Positions 17,001 through 23,978 are shown, numbered from the stretch's first letter. The stretch is 64,000 bases of DNA from an uncultured Eubacterium sp. (GCA_934316845.1 CAKRDZ010000015.1:10290-74289); one strand, 5' to 3'. The notes: generated by a model not told the origin, from the letters alone. Numbers and translations are program-made.

Positions 17001-19820
17001 GCAACCTGTCTGAACAATCTTCTGGTTGGTAATGCGGAAGAACAGAAACTTGGCATTAAATTAAGCGAAGGATTTAAACCATATCAGAGAGATTATACGG
17101 TAGAAATACCGTTTGGTTATCCGAAACTTAAAGTGCCGGATGTTCACCCTGATGCAGAACCGGGAACAACCGTAAGCAAGAACTGGGATGGTGATGTGCT
17201 CACGATCGTTGTAAAGAAAGGCTCAGCACAAAATGTATATACGGTTACCTTAAAACGCCAGCTATGTACGTGTAAGATTGCACTGCGTACCTACGATGAT
17301 CTTGTTCTTGTGCCGTCCACAGGCGAAAAACAGATGCGTCAATTTGATGTACAGTCGGATGTGACGGGGTGTGATGTGCATAAGGATCATACACAGGCGA
17401 ATGTCCAATATGCATACGAAGTTGTCAGCGCAGACTATGCGGCTGCTGCTGAGGGTGAAAGTACTTCCATTGAAACTGCCGCGGCAGAAAGTCCTGTGAT
17501 TGAAAACGAAGTGGTTGAAATTCAGAGAGATAAGATCTTCTTTAGCCGGATCCCGAATAGTAGAAGACCGGTTGAAATCAAGGTCAAAGTTACTGCGAAA
17601 ACGGCTTCCTGCCAGGAATCCGAGATAATTACGTATACGGTCCGCAATCAGTATGACATGGAACTGTACGTAACGCAGGGTGGTACGGTACAATGTGGAG
17701 AAGATATGCTGACTGCACAAGGAACCTCCGGAATGGTAGAAACTCCTGATACAGGGGATGAGGTGCCGTATCATTATGACACCGATACCGGCTTTGTATT
17801 TGATCTTACGGCAGTGGAAAAGCCGGGGTATCAGTTTGTGGGCTGGTATAACTCCGCGAATGAGTTTCTTGGTGATAAGAAGGATTTTCATTATGTGGTA
17901 TCGAAAGATGAAAAATTGTATGCCCGGTTTAAGGATGTTGTGGATCCGACCGGAAAAATAGAGTTGACAGACCAATCCGGAACCAATAATGTCATGAGGT
18001 CTGATGAAGGAGATATTCTTGTATCTTCCAAAGGATTTCATGCGAAAATTGATGCAGAGGATAATCAGTCCGGCATAAAATCTGTTTCCTACCAGATTGT
18101 CAAACAGGGAGAAACTTTTGACGAAAATGACGGATGGATTGACTATAACGGAAAAGAGGTTGAGCTAAACGATGAAATGGATTTTGTCCTATATGCTAAA
18201 ATCGTTGATAAGCATGATAATGCCATAATTATCCGGAGTTCTCGTGCCATGATCGAGAAAACGGCTGCGAAAGTGATTTTAGCACCAAATTTTACACCGG
18301 ATATCTTTACGAACAAAAAAGATGCTGCCATTGTTGCGATCGTGCAGCGGGGAACCGCAGCATTGAAAGAAATCCGTTATATTGTAGACGGAAAGGAAAC
18401 GAAGTGTGACCAGACGTCATTTGGCATTGACAATCTGCCGGATGGTATCTATGAAGTGGAAGTGGTCGCAAAAGATATTTTTGGAAAAGAGATTTCAGAA
18501 GTAGTTTCCGTCAAAAAGGATACTGAAAATCCTGTTTTGAACATTGACGGAATACCAGCCACCGCGGTTGAAAAAGCGACACTTAACATTCGTGCCGAAG
18601 GAGGACTTTCCGGTGTGAAGGAAGTTCGTGTCAACGGAAAGCCGTATGCGGAAAAAGCATATGAAGTCGATGAAAACGGAACCTATGTGTTTGAATTGGA
18701 AAATAATGCCGGTACGGTTGTGGCAGAGACGGTTTCAATCGAATGTATCGTGAAACCGACGCCAACACCGATACCGACGGTGACGCCAACGGCAGTACCG
18801 ACGACAGCACCGACGGCAGTACCGACAACAGCGCCAACGGCAGTACCGACGACAGCGCCAACGGTAGTACCGACGACAGCACCAACGGTAATACCGACGA
18901 CAGTGCCGACAACAGTGCCAACGACAGTACCAACGACAGTACCGACGACAGTACCGACTGCAGCGCCAACCGCAGCGCCAACGGCAGTACCGACAACAGT
19001 ACCAACAACAGTACCAACGACAGCGCCGACCGAAACTCCGGCACCGAAACCGTCATCTACACCGGTGCTGCCTCCAGCCGGTCTGCCAATTACGAAAGTA
19101 CCGGAACTGCCGGCAGTCATTCAGCCGAACGAGAACGGCAATACCGTAATGCAGCCGGATATCACAGATACGACTACTGCCAAAAAGACACTGCCGATCA
19201 CGCAGTTTGTCCGTAAGAAGAATATTGGCAGACGGGGAATACGCATTACGTGGAAAGGGGTAAAAAGAGCCGTTTCCTATAATGTATACCGTTCCAAAAA
19301 AGCCAATGGAGAATACAAACTCGTGGCAAATGTAAAAGAGAGTGCTTATACAAGCATGAAAAAGAATGCAAGAAAGTACTATTACAAAATTGTGGCGGTT
19401 GCAAAGAACCACGCCTATAACAGTGAAAAAAGTGCCTACGCAATCTCGGTGAATATCGATAAACTGTTAAAAGCAGAGGCGGGTACAGGCACAGATGCAG
19501 GTACGGCTGCAGGTGCAGACGGAAAAACATCTTCTTTCACCAAAAGGGTTACCGGAGTGAAAGTAAAAGCCGGAAAAGGCAAGATGAAAGTGACTTGGGA
19601 AAAAGTCAAAAAAGCAGACGGTTATATTGTATACCGTGCAGAGAGCAAATATGGTGTTTATGACGAGTTTGCAACGGTGACGACAAATTCGTTCCGGGAC
19701 ATCTATGTTGTAAAGAACAGGAAATTTTACTATAAAATCCGGCCGTTTAAACAAAGCAAAGGGGCTTTGGAACCGGAATTGGGAATTATTTCCAAAAAAT
19801 CCTATGCGAAAGCAAAGTAG
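8094..19820 (+). CDS. Giant secreted multi-domain surface protein (3908 aa)
   Basis: A single open frame of 3908 residues that I do not recognise as a named protein. It begins with a signal peptide (basic start, hydrophobic core, likely cleavage near residue 28). A Calx-beta-like domain lies at about 330-440 (SVDYKTVDGSAKAGTDY). A long beta-rich middle includes an unusual aliphatic/aromatic stretch at about 1280-1460. A cadherin-like beta-sandwich module is at about 2970-3055, an InlB B-repeat-like module at about 3185-3282 (GYQFVGWYNSANEF), a Thr-Pro linker at about 3553-3650, and two fibronectin-III modules at 3690-3790 and 3815-3905. There is no LPxTG motif or C-terminal membrane anchor. 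AGGAGGAATAAAGT precedes the ATG. Probably an adhesin or matrix protein; that is inference. Confidence 0.9.
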   Translation: MKHLRKRLLAVFLAGVMTVTSAGTSSYAYEAEKKENLSVTGKDGKTIEEEESWAEKFPNGTFAFKNDSITIEEGKNAKEQKITIYRLGGTKGKATAKVAIAPAVAALDEEEKELVYANAASNKDYTVKVENPIGADGTIGKQQVSSSYDIVSKKEDQKVTLSLKDVEGDYVRYFWHVKKDGKWETADAEKETLTVSEKEFSENEYVCVVEADYKLGLSKTTGEERSQNLWINVNSRHITDENTYEKGSYTDVTLDREMPFKTSFLQVDFEDGEWVKDIVVKATDDEEHEAEELASFTIYEVEGAAFTETANRLSMCIKDDEEKLESTMGFALSKVRVDKSTGKAKIKLTRTGATQYVSSVDYKTVDGSAKAGTDYAKAASTASFSGGIESTEIEVELLNDNKKTEEDRYFTIQLSDAKGGIIKKNAQEIRVDLFNTDTADNNNVATASKSTEAEDASKRVKEGKKAITQSGDNEIKVTPVKEKEQKVSYEESADDKADMSAQADTDFSYKISTKGLTSKWGKTANLTEEYTAYDSASKEKSLTKSKLENLVFIQMLKEDYRGNTYFEVEDLANMYSGMSVKMNVTTNKGLYAFYNYLSGFLLAIGDKSFATSLTPYTNGSGDDNMKPLVESESKKAQKAIYSQYGNKSNQSVEKEVSFDDISDTGKATHIVLKSFITKRGKTVRDRKTDVVSVNDFVLKRRNINTAPTLNITTGNTGDMNRLSNSTESAVKTVKQGLKPIISLMNGGFNGDGKFYLGSELNVKQSDNTGVYKLESVQLKEGGTLVANGKISDKSTTVKFTRNNRRMSTTASYSLNCVYNRYQNIKINCKTSMLDEETGAEKQKKLETIRKNIKVDGAAITWKTSNTDFSHTASDVKNFNKINFNLQDGTKILYNNKVYEGNADIPVSDRDLVANTVTFSVYTKDAVNVVREPEVLAEKMVSLYKDVNRDGKYTAKEDGTEPVKILNPDEAYQITDFGKDILIKVDFDVQPACLTTPPGANANETFQVVPGFVTTQTSEEQKKKMTEEMKSYRDISTKDGTVKMYGTVTSGTVSFLSGYDASPAKMNTATNKYEWNPNWKGNLRTTFGSPKKIKVYETKMPNGFVAASTKSQINGYLGCLHGNETYYLTSRINEAGKEKITSTQRGRFYTVPEPAAQGFRSLSVSDAEAPEDEDNVTDKQPDVADTKPEVSLPSLNIGLGLGKFMMGKDEIGFSVGTPIFGASSQNGAGVEKDILGVQGLKDMKKAMTSPSDNIFKQLRKQRKATDNNGNTGKAANATPLKGKSNKQSIDIAVNLSFVWKYSKLTGKYEFSSAMIAMSIEGSVRLQYRFQTCPIFYVYVQVGLGLQAQTGIQLEKKEIDNGDGTTSIQNEVSFAGLKMNPSLYVEAGAGFGVDLAKLEVYVKVSVSFAFTFNKKTTVDEFVTSAAVGFRAVFLFFSYEMDIIGCKGGYDRSRLEDDKKPWFFSWQVVGMDMGGTSTSEEVDSDVAGAPVSVSKPKNVFRMQNINSSDDNAAQDDMTSQAYDIDGLDEFQVSGYGNNASAVELGSGFDSASDYKLLTVGDTNYVLYTISRKNPGHSLNNTQLVMSKLSTTSSGQGGEDGKAVMGLVNPIDAASQTKYIVVDRKAGTEEGTGDINYDAVVEGDKIKVTWTSYLESAAATIPDNTEAQEMLKKASRMIEVKTAEFDASRPDEFTDAVVLSGEAGYHFLPVSAVSDVHLFVDTEPYTETEMIEREKEYKKKYDEDAQGNNTDNKSGTGDPYAQANYEYALTTDYLYGKYSKLHYSVKQGDGTYQTYDLDVSDEWKDQKTRYEDVQFAAAEDNSYYLSYVTEQKDQYGSQKEDAKIKKLYVQKATVETVDVQQTEEEKLGLKFGRPVLLKTLVDYDDNDEQDGIYVEGAKNETLESPNFSNLKFLHGKLTDKGQEETFLLYNVNAITYVLKESSLKNALESKTEPIIENRLFETDEEQGESQTEATIGTDGDGNISAVYTQTVPNTVNNALYVTKYDPEVGKFGKPFMLAMNHMQVYENSISQNMSSEEAQKAFYDTKQGGGEDQFIFNSPQIAIGKPTSDNENGTLTILTKGTMTKLQKTTVQFEGKDYTEYVPETTQGSMQGSAGIYAISYGVGKQKIGEASISFEKNDFVAGQKLTGSVSFRNTGDVAIRASKANPAYITLKASTKSGESELGKWKVESNILAGQQVTTDAMEMKALPGDIAGGCIFFEVQEDSGYSQAKAISTIAEKDGQGKIEIGQKAELSIENVEITAGDTLEKCSVNNISCIMADVEMTVKNEGVKAASNVTFEVKHTSGKTDSREDKYIPLEINGKLITSSDGKETPLLGNGKSGVFDYLGFTKAGNTISENKSIPAGGTRTIKGRIAIPMTAFDPEDAIGAANLQFTMQSSTAEYEQKNNIAYGKVVPATRFDCLDKVSLTVGNPVNFNLQFVAALDINKRSNITLTEMKLNRDGNAELADNKILSNAAYNVKTGYVSVTAQKEGSGILRIADTTTGSFKDITFNSTISGCNISTDNEVFTFDNPVGGTEWKDEGVGAIVQNTILPYNNDICIGAKGNTFTFTTYARSIDFYYTGDIEVSSNNSFGYTAKKYKDADGVEEGKYYKRHTVDFKNPSLKKHTVTVKVLSNTASFDSMIEYYADRSAGDTGREIEEDETAPKIVIGKTLPTDVTKLQPGTVLEIPVYVYDDVMLNSVSIGGNGADTQVNNQFAKGILRISKNGTYYVIAEDSFGNISTEKVEIKQFEEEAEKTDEKSDDWPKVVSLKLVDEAGKEITKYTQSSAYLSYDITAERKIKSVKLQKIDNMTTQAVSDIGPEITVSEETESLTDKYPVNITQNGYYKMVVEDRKGNATTEILCVELLSDGPKVSLYTPEGVSNQLFYCIGDEKNEIPLSQMAVYEGHIAEDQIKENASGAFTVSGKTPLCSKSYTKQTMDSGTIDLKASVSTKQFTIVAKDETGKRTVYKHSDATCLNNLLVGNAEEQKLGIKLSEGFKPYQRDYTVEIPFGYPKLKVPDVHPDAEPGTTVSKNWDGDVLTIVVKKGSAQNVYTVTLKRQLCTCKIALRTYDDLVLVPSTGEKQMRQFDVQSDVTGCDVHKDHTQANVQYAYEVVSADYAAAAEGESTSIETAAAESPVIENEVVEIQRDKIFFSRIPNSRRPVEIKVKVTAKTASCQESEIITYTVRNQYDMELYVTQGGTVQCGEDMLTAQGTSGMVETPDTGDEVPYHYDTDTGFVFDLTAVEKPGYQFVGWYNSANEFLGDKKDFHYVVSKDEKLYARFKDVVDPTGKIELTDQSGTNNVMRSDEGDILVSSKGFHAKIDAEDNQSGIKSVSYQIVKQGETFDENDGWIDYNGKEVELNDEMDFVLYAKIVDKHDNAIIIRSSRAMIEKTAAKVILAPNFTPDIFTNKKDAAIVAIVQRGTAALKEIRYIVDGKETKCDQTSFGIDNLPDGIYEVEVVAKDIFGKEISEVVSVKKDTENPVLNIDGIPATAVEKATLNIRAEGGLSGVKEVRVNGKPYAEKAYEVDENGTYVFELENNAGTVVAETVSIECIVKPTPTPIPTVTPTAVPTTAPTAVPTTAPTAVPTTAPTVVPTTAPTVIPTTVPTTVPTTVPTTVPTTVPTAAPTAAPTAVPTTVPTTVPTTAPTETPAPKPSSTPVLPPAGLPITKVPELPAVIQPNENGNTVMQPDITDTTTAKKTLPITQFVRKKNIGRRGIRITWKGVKRAVSYNVYRSKKANGEYKLVANVKESAYTSMKKNARKYYYKIVAVAKNHAYNSEKSAYAISVNIDKLLKAEAGTGTDAGTAAGADGKTSSFTKRVTGVKVKAGKGKMKVTWEKVKKADGYIVYRAESKYGVYDEFATVTTNSFRDIYVVKNRKFYYKIRPFKQSKGALEPELGIISKKSYAKAK
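18754..19050 (+). repeat. Tandem Thr-Pro codon repeat (12-bp-type units)
   Basis: Degenerate tandem units of the type CCGACGACAGCA / CCAACGGCAGTA encode VPTTAPT, APTAVPT and VPTTVPT repeats in the giant surface protein. The low-complexity DNA leaves long spurious open frames on both strands. Such arrays can gain or lose units by slippage without leaving frame, since units are multiples of three. Confidence 0.9.
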
Positions 19821-19841
19821 GTTAAGACAGTAAAATAAGGT

Positions 19842-19880
19842 GCTGAGCCGGGGAAAATGATCCTCGGCTTGGCATTTTAT
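19842..19880 (+). terminator. Rho-independent terminator after the giant gene
   Basis: TGCTGAGCCGGGGA (19842-19855) pairs with TCCTCGGCTTGGCA (19862-19875) through 14 positions including three wobbles, followed by TTTTATTGTTT. Confidence 0.8.
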
Positions 19881-19953
19881 TGTTTCTTGTAAGATTAAAT
19901 TTCATAATTTAGAAAGGATGAAAATTTACCTTGCAAAAAAAATAAAAAAGTAC

Positions 19954-19982
19954 TTGCATTCACGGAAAACTTAGTGTATAAT
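19954..19982 (+). promoter_or_regulatory. Sigma-A promoter of the S10 operon
   Basis: TTGCAT (19954-19959), 17-bp spacer and TATAAT (19977-19982). The upstream flank AAAAAAGTACTTGCATTC is nearly repeated at the rpmJ promoter (32825-32836), suggesting the two ribosomal promoters are matched in strength or regulation. Confidence 0.88.
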
Positions 19983-19989
19983 AGCAATT

Positions 19990-20278
19990 GCTGTGACATG
20001 ATAGCGAAGAAGCGAGAGGTTGCCATCCGATGGATGGGTTTTCCGTGGAGCGAATGTCAAGAGACCGTAGATCAGCATATCACGGTCGGTAAACCTGACG
20101 GCAAGTCACTGTACGTAACATAGTTTCTGCCAGATAGAGAGCAGATAAACGTGTGAGAAAGTATGCCACGATGTGGCATTTTCGTGTGAACCGGCACGAC
20201 ACACACGGATGAGTGTACAGTCACCACTTGTCGTACGAACTATTATTAATTCAGTACGAAAAGGAGGCGGCTTTTTTT
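19990..20278 (+). promoter_or_regulatory. Structured 5' leader of the S10 operon
   Basis: About 290 nt lie between promoter and rpsJ with no gene. Clear hairpins are CCATCC/GGATGG (20023-20037), GACCGT/ACGGTC (20063-20087) and ATGCCAC/GTGGCAT (20163-20179, followed by TTTT). The last is a candidate attenuator stem. Ribosomal-protein leaders often bind one product of the operon; which one, if any, cannot be read here. Confidence 0.6.
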
Positions 20279-20593
20279 ATGGCAAGTCAGCAGACAATGA
20301 GAATCATTTTAAAAGCATACGATCATCAGTTAATCGATATGGCAGCAGCCAAACTGATTGATACAATTAAAAAGACAGGAGCAAAAGTGAGCGGTCCGGT
20401 ACCTCTTCCTACTAAAAAGGAAGTTGTTACAATTCTGAGAGCGGTTCATAAATATAAAGACTCCAGAGAGCAGTTCGAGCAGAGAACTCATAAAAGACTG
20501 ATCGATGTGCTTAAGCCATCACAGAAAACAGTTGATGCATTATCCCGTTTGGAAATGCCGGCTGGTGTTGCAATTGATATTAAAATGAAATAA
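20279..20593 (+). CDS. rpsJ: 30S ribosomal protein S10
   Basis: First gene of the S10 operon. The 104-residue product (MASQQTMRIILKAYDH...) has the normal S10 length and the conserved SGPVPLPTKK loop and RTHKRLIDV segment. S10 sits in the 30S head and, in many bacteria, also pairs with NusB in antitermination. The ATG at 20279 follows AAGGAGGCGG; the open frame extends further upstream (to 20213) but that part lies in the leader and has no ribosome site. Confidence 0.98.
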   Translation: MASQQTMRIILKAYDHQLIDMAAAKLIDTIKKTGAKVSGPVPLPTKKEVVTILRAVHKYKDSREQFEQRTHKRLIDVLKPSQKTVDALSRLEMPAGVAIDIKMK

Positions 20594-20792
20594 TTCATTT
20601 AATATAAGTAAGGTGTAAAACCTACGGGGTGAAAATAGTGCCCCGGTCCTAAGGTTGGAAGCGGTCCTCCGGTTCAGGATCAGGGAAAACCATCTAGGAT
20701 GATTACTTTCCGCTTTTTGGATCAGGTTTCTACCTGTGAGAAACGACCAATTATGAAAGTGATCCGCTGTAGAATTTAGGAGGTAAAGAAAG
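20594..20792 (+). promoter_or_regulatory. Structured intercistronic region between rpsJ and rplC
   Basis: A 199-nt gap inside an otherwise tight operon. It contains CGGGG/CCCCG (about 20620-20643), CCTAAGG-type and CAGG/CCTG pairings, and GC-rich blocks that do not code. No promoter of good quality was found, so a cis-acting RNA element controlling rplC onward is more likely than a new transcript start. Confidence 0.5.
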
Positions 20793-21422
20793 ATGAAGAA
20801 AGCTATCGTAGCTACAAAAGTTGGAATGACTCAGATTTTCAACGAAGACGGTGTTTTGACACCGGTTACTGTGCTTGAAGCTGGTCCGGTTTATGTAACT
20901 CAGATCAAAAACGAAGAGACAGACGGATACAGTGCAGTACAGGTTGGTTATGGCGATATCCGTGAGAAACTCGTCAACAAACCAATGCAGGGACACTTCT
21001 CCAAAGCAGGTGTGGACAACAAGAGATTTGTTACAGAGTTCAAACTTGACGGTGCAGAGGAGTACACATTAGGACAGGAAATCAAAGCAGATATCTTTGA
21101 AGCCGGTGACAAGATTGACGTAACAGCAACAAGCAAAGGTAAAGGATTCCAGGGCGCGATCAAACGTCACGGACAGTCCAGAGGACCTATGGGTCACGGC
21201 TCCAAATTCCATAGACATGCAGGTTCCAATGGTTCCGCATCGGATCCTAGCAAAGTATTCAAAGGCAAGAAAATGCCTGGTCAGATGGGTGCTGTAAAGG
21301 TTACTATCCAGAACCTTGAAGTAGTAAGAGTAGATGCAGAAAACAATCTTCTCTTGGTAAAAGGTGCAGTACCGGGACCTAAGAAATCAACTGTTATTAT
21401 TAAAGAATCCGTTAAGGCATAA
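20793..21422 (+). CDS. rplC: 50S ribosomal protein L3
   Basis: 209 residues, standard bacterial L3 (MKKAIVATKVGMTQIF start, KGKGFQGAIKRHGQSRGPMGHGS loop region reaching the peptidyl-transferase centre, and the KKMPGQMGAVKVT segment). L3 is one of the first assembly proteins of the 50S subunit. TTAGGAGGTAAAGAAAG precedes the ATG. It follows the 199-nt structured gap after rpsJ. Confidence 0.98.
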   Translation: MKKAIVATKVGMTQIFNEDGVLTPVTVLEAGPVYVTQIKNEETDGYSAVQVGYGDIREKLVNKPMQGHFSKAGVDNKRFVTEFKLDGAEEYTLGQEIKADIFEAGDKIDVTATSKGKGFQGAIKRHGQSRGPMGHGSKFHRHAGSNGSASDPSKVFKGKKMPGQMGAVKVTIQNLEVVRVDAENNLLLVKGAVPGPKKSTVIIKESVKA

Positions 21423-21447
21423 CTTTTCGGAAAGGAGGATGACACAG

Positions 21448-22068
21448 ATGGCAAGCGTATCTGTTTACAATATGGAAGGCAAAGAAACAGGTAAAATGGA
21501 ATTGAACGATTCTATCTTTGCTGCTCCAGTAAATGAACATTTGGTTCATATGGCAGTTGTGTTACAACTTGCTAACAAACGCCAGGGAACACAGAAAGCA
21601 AAAACACGCTCTGAAGTTCGTGGCGGTGGTAGAAAACCTTGGAGACAGAAAGGAACCGGACATGCAAGACAGGGTTCGATCCGTGCTCCACAGTGGAAAG
21701 GCGGCGGAGTTGTATTTGCTCCGACACCAAGAGATTATTCATTCAAAATGAATAAAAAAGAAAAAGCAGCTGCAATCAAGTCTGCTTTGACAACAAAAGT
21801 AAACGAGGGAAAACTTGTTGTTGTTGAAGGAATGGAATTTGATGCTCCTAAGACAAAGACAATCACAACCCTTTTGAACGGTTTAGATAAGAAAAAAGCG
21901 CTCATCGTAGTAGCGGAAGAAGGAAAAAATGCAACACTTTCTGTTCGCAACATTCCTACCGCAAGAGGCGTATTCGCAAACTCCATCAATGTATATGACA
22001 TTTTGAAATATGACAATGTCATCTTGACAAAGAGTGCAGTTGCAGCAATCGAGGAGGTGTACGCATAA
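21448..22068 (+). CDS. rplD: 50S ribosomal protein L4
   Basis: 206 residues with the tunnel-loop motif RSEVRGGGRKPWRQKGTGHARQG region and the APTPRDYSFK block. L4 lines the exit tunnel and in enterobacteria represses the S10 operon; no such role is shown here. The chosen ATG (21448) follows AAAGGAGGATGACACAG; the frame is open 28 codons further upstream within rplC. The stop shares a base with the rplW start. Confidence 0.97.
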   Translation: MASVSVYNMEGKETGKMELNDSIFAAPVNEHLVHMAVVLQLANKRQGTQKAKTRSEVRGGGRKPWRQKGTGHARQGSIRAPQWKGGGVVFAPTPRDYSFKMNKKEKAAAIKSALTTKVNEGKLVVVEGMEFDAPKTKTITTLLNGLDKKKALIVVAEEGKNATLSVRNIPTARGVFANSINVYDILKYDNVILTKSAVAAIEEVYA

Positions 22069-22367
22069 TGGCAGATTTGAAATATTATGACATTATCTCA
22101 AAACCAGTTATCACAGAGAAATCTATGGCTGGCATGGAATTGAAGAAATACACATTCTATGTACACACTGAGGCAACAAAGAGTCAGATCAAAGAAGCAG
22201 TTGAAAAAATGTTCGCCGGTACAAAAGTAGCGAAAGTCAACACGATGAACTGCGAAGGCAAAAACCGCAGACGTGGAATGACAACAGGTAAAACTGCTAA
22301 GAGAAAGAAAGCTATCGTTCAGTTGACAGAGGATAGCGCTGATATCGAAATTTTTGAAGGCTTATAA
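22068..22367 (+). CDS. rplW: 50S ribosomal protein L23
   Basis: 99 residues, typical L23 (YDIISKPVITEKSMAG start, KVNTMNCEGKNRRRGMTTG loop). L23 stands at the tunnel exit and is the docking site for trigger factor and SRP. The ATG overlaps the rplD stop (TAATG) and GAGGAGGTG lies in the rplD end, indicating coupled translation. Confidence 0.97.
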   Translation: MADLKYYDIISKPVITEKSMAGMELKKYTFYVHTEATKSQIKEAVEKMFAGTKVAKVNTMNCEGKNRRRGMTTGKTAKRKKAIVQLTEDSADIEIFEGL

Positions 22368-22401
22368 GAAACATTTGATTGAATTGAAAGGAGTGTAACT
22401 C

Positions 22402-23247
22402 ATGGGAATTAAAACATTTAACCCATATACACCTTCTAGAAGACAGATGTCCGGATATGATTTCTCTGAAATCACAACATCAACTCCGGAAAAATCCCTT
22501 ACAACATCCGTCAAGAAAAATGCCGGACGTAATGCGCAGGGTAAGATCACTGTCAGACATCGCGGAGGCGGTTCTAGAAGAAAATATAGAATCATCGACT
22601 TTAAGAGAAATAAGGATGGAATTCCTGCAACGGTTAAGAGCATCGAATACGATCCAAACAGAACAGCAAATATCGCATTGATCTGCTACGCAGACGGTGA
22701 GAAAGCATATATCCTTGCACCAGCCGGTTTGAAAGTCGGACAGCAGGTTATGAATGGTGAGACAGCAGAAGCAAGAGTTGGAAACTGTCTTGAACTCAAA
22801 GACATTCCTGTTGGTACATTGGTACACAACATTGAACTTTATCCTGGACACGGCGGACAGTTCGTACGTGCAGCAGGAAACAGTGCACAGCTTATGGCAA
22901 AAGAAGGCAAATATGCAACACTTCGTATGCCATCCGGCGAAATGAGAATGGTTCCAATCAACTGCCGTGCAACAATCGGACAGGTTGGAAACTCTGAGCA
23001 CAACTTGATCAACATCGGTAAAGCAGGACGTAAACGTCATATGGGTATCCGCCCAACTGTTCGTGGTTCTGTCATGAACCCTAATGACCATCCACATGGT
23101 GGTGGTGAAGGTAAGACCGGTATCGGACGTCCGGGTCCATGTACACCTTGGGGCAAACCTGCACTTGGTCTTAAGACAAGAAAGAAAAACAAACAGTCGA
23201 ATAAGATGATCGTTCGAAGAAGAGATGGTAAAGCTTTAGCAAAATAA
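22402..23247 (+). CDS. rplB: 50S ribosomal protein L2
   Basis: 281 residues, near-standard L2 length. It has the RNA-binding OB and SH3-like core (HRGGGSRRKYR, GDIPVGT-like KDIPVGTLVHNIE) and the functional C-terminal loop HPHGGGEGKTGIG, with RPGPCTPWGKPALG. L2 bridges the subunits and supports peptidyl transfer. A strong AAAGGAG precedes the ATG. Confidence 0.98.
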   Translation: MGIKTFNPYTPSRRQMSGYDFSEITTSTPEKSLTTSVKKNAGRNAQGKITVRHRGGGSRRKYRIIDFKRNKDGIPATVKSIEYDPNRTANIALICYADGEKAYILAPAGLKVGQQVMNGETAEARVGNCLELKDIPVGTLVHNIELYPGHGGQFVRAAGNSAQLMAKEGKYATLRMPSGEMRMVPINCRATIGQVGNSEHNLINIGKAGRKRHMGIRPTVRGSVMNPNDHPHGGGEGKTGIGRPGPCTPWGKPALGLKTRKKNKQSNKMIVRRRDGKALAK

Positions 23248-23269
23248 AGCATAAAAGGAGGTAAAGCTA

Positions 23270-23545
23270 GTGGCTCGTTCATTGAAAAAAGGACCATTCG
23301 CTGATGCGCATCTTCTTAAAAAAGTAGATGCCATGAACGAATCTGGAGATAAACAAGTTATTAAAACATGGTCACGTCGTTCTACGATTTTCCCAAGCAT
23401 GGTAGGTCATACGATCGCTGTTCATGATGGAAGAAAACATGTTCCTGTATATATTACAGAGGATATGGTAGGACACAAACTCGGTGAGTTTGTTGCAACA
23501 AGAACCTATCGTGGACATGGAAAAGATGAGAAAAAAGGCAGATAA
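23270..23545 (+). CDS. rpsS: 30S ribosomal protein S19
   Basis: 91 residues, standard S19 (ARSLKKGPFAD start, RRSTIFPSMVGHTIAVHDGRKH core, GHKLGEFVATRTYRGHGK end). It contacts S13 and the A-site finger in the 30S head. The start codon is GTG at 23270, set by AAAGGAGGTAAAGCTA. Confidence 0.97.
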   Translation: MARSLKKGPFADAHLLKKVDAMNESGDKQVIKTWSRRSTIFPSMVGHTIAVHDGRKHVPVYITEDMVGHKLGEFVATRTYRGHGKDEKKGR

Positions 23546-23575
23546 TGTTTTAAATATTGAAAGGAGGTTTCATCC

Positions 23576-23962
23576 GTGGCTAAAGGACATAGATCACAGA
23601 TCAAGAAAGAAAGAAACCAGAATAAAGATACTAGACCATCCGCTAAGTTGTCATATGCAAGAATGTCCGCACAGAAAGCTGGCTTTGTATTGGATGCAAT
23701 CCGCGGCAAAGATGTACAGACAGCACTTGGTATCTTGGCATATAACCCTAGATATGCATCATCTGTAATTGAGAAGTTGTTGAAATCTGCAATTGCAAAT
23801 GCTGAAAATAATAATGGAATGAATCCGGAAAATCTTTACGTTGAAGAGTGCTTTGCTAACAAAGCAACGACAATGAAGAGAATTCGCCCAAGAGCTCGTG
23901 GTATGGCTTACAGAATCGAAAAGAGAATGTGCCATATTACAGTAATCTTGAATGAGAGATAG
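23576..23962 (+). CDS. rplV: 50S ribosomal protein L22
   Basis: 128 residues of L22, whose long hairpin (RIRPRARGMAYRIEKRM) lines the exit tunnel near the macrolide site. The hairpin residues look normal, with no obvious insertion of the kind known from macrolide-resistant mutants. GTG start at 23576 behind AAAGGAGGTTTCATCC. Confidence 0.97.
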   Translation: MAKGHRSQIKKERNQNKDTRPSAKLSYARMSAQKAGFVLDAIRGKDVQTALGILAYNPRYASSVIEKLLKSAIANAENNNGMNPENLYVEECFANKATTMKRIRPRARGMAYRIEKRMCHITVILNER

Positions 23963-23978
23963 TGAAAGGAGAATAACA

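Noticed and set aside
18631..19216. Three long overlapping frames on both strands across the Thr-Pro repeat (18631-19056 minus, 18683-19120 minus, 18743-19216 plus)
   Set aside because: They arise because the tandem repeat lacks stops in other frames; compositions are absurd (Val-Gly, Asp-Asn-Ser repeats) and no start signals exist.
20213..20278. Longer S10 with 22 extra N-terminal residues
   Set aside because: The extra part lies in the structured leader; the ATG at 20279 has the ribosome site AAGGAGG and gives the normal S10 length.
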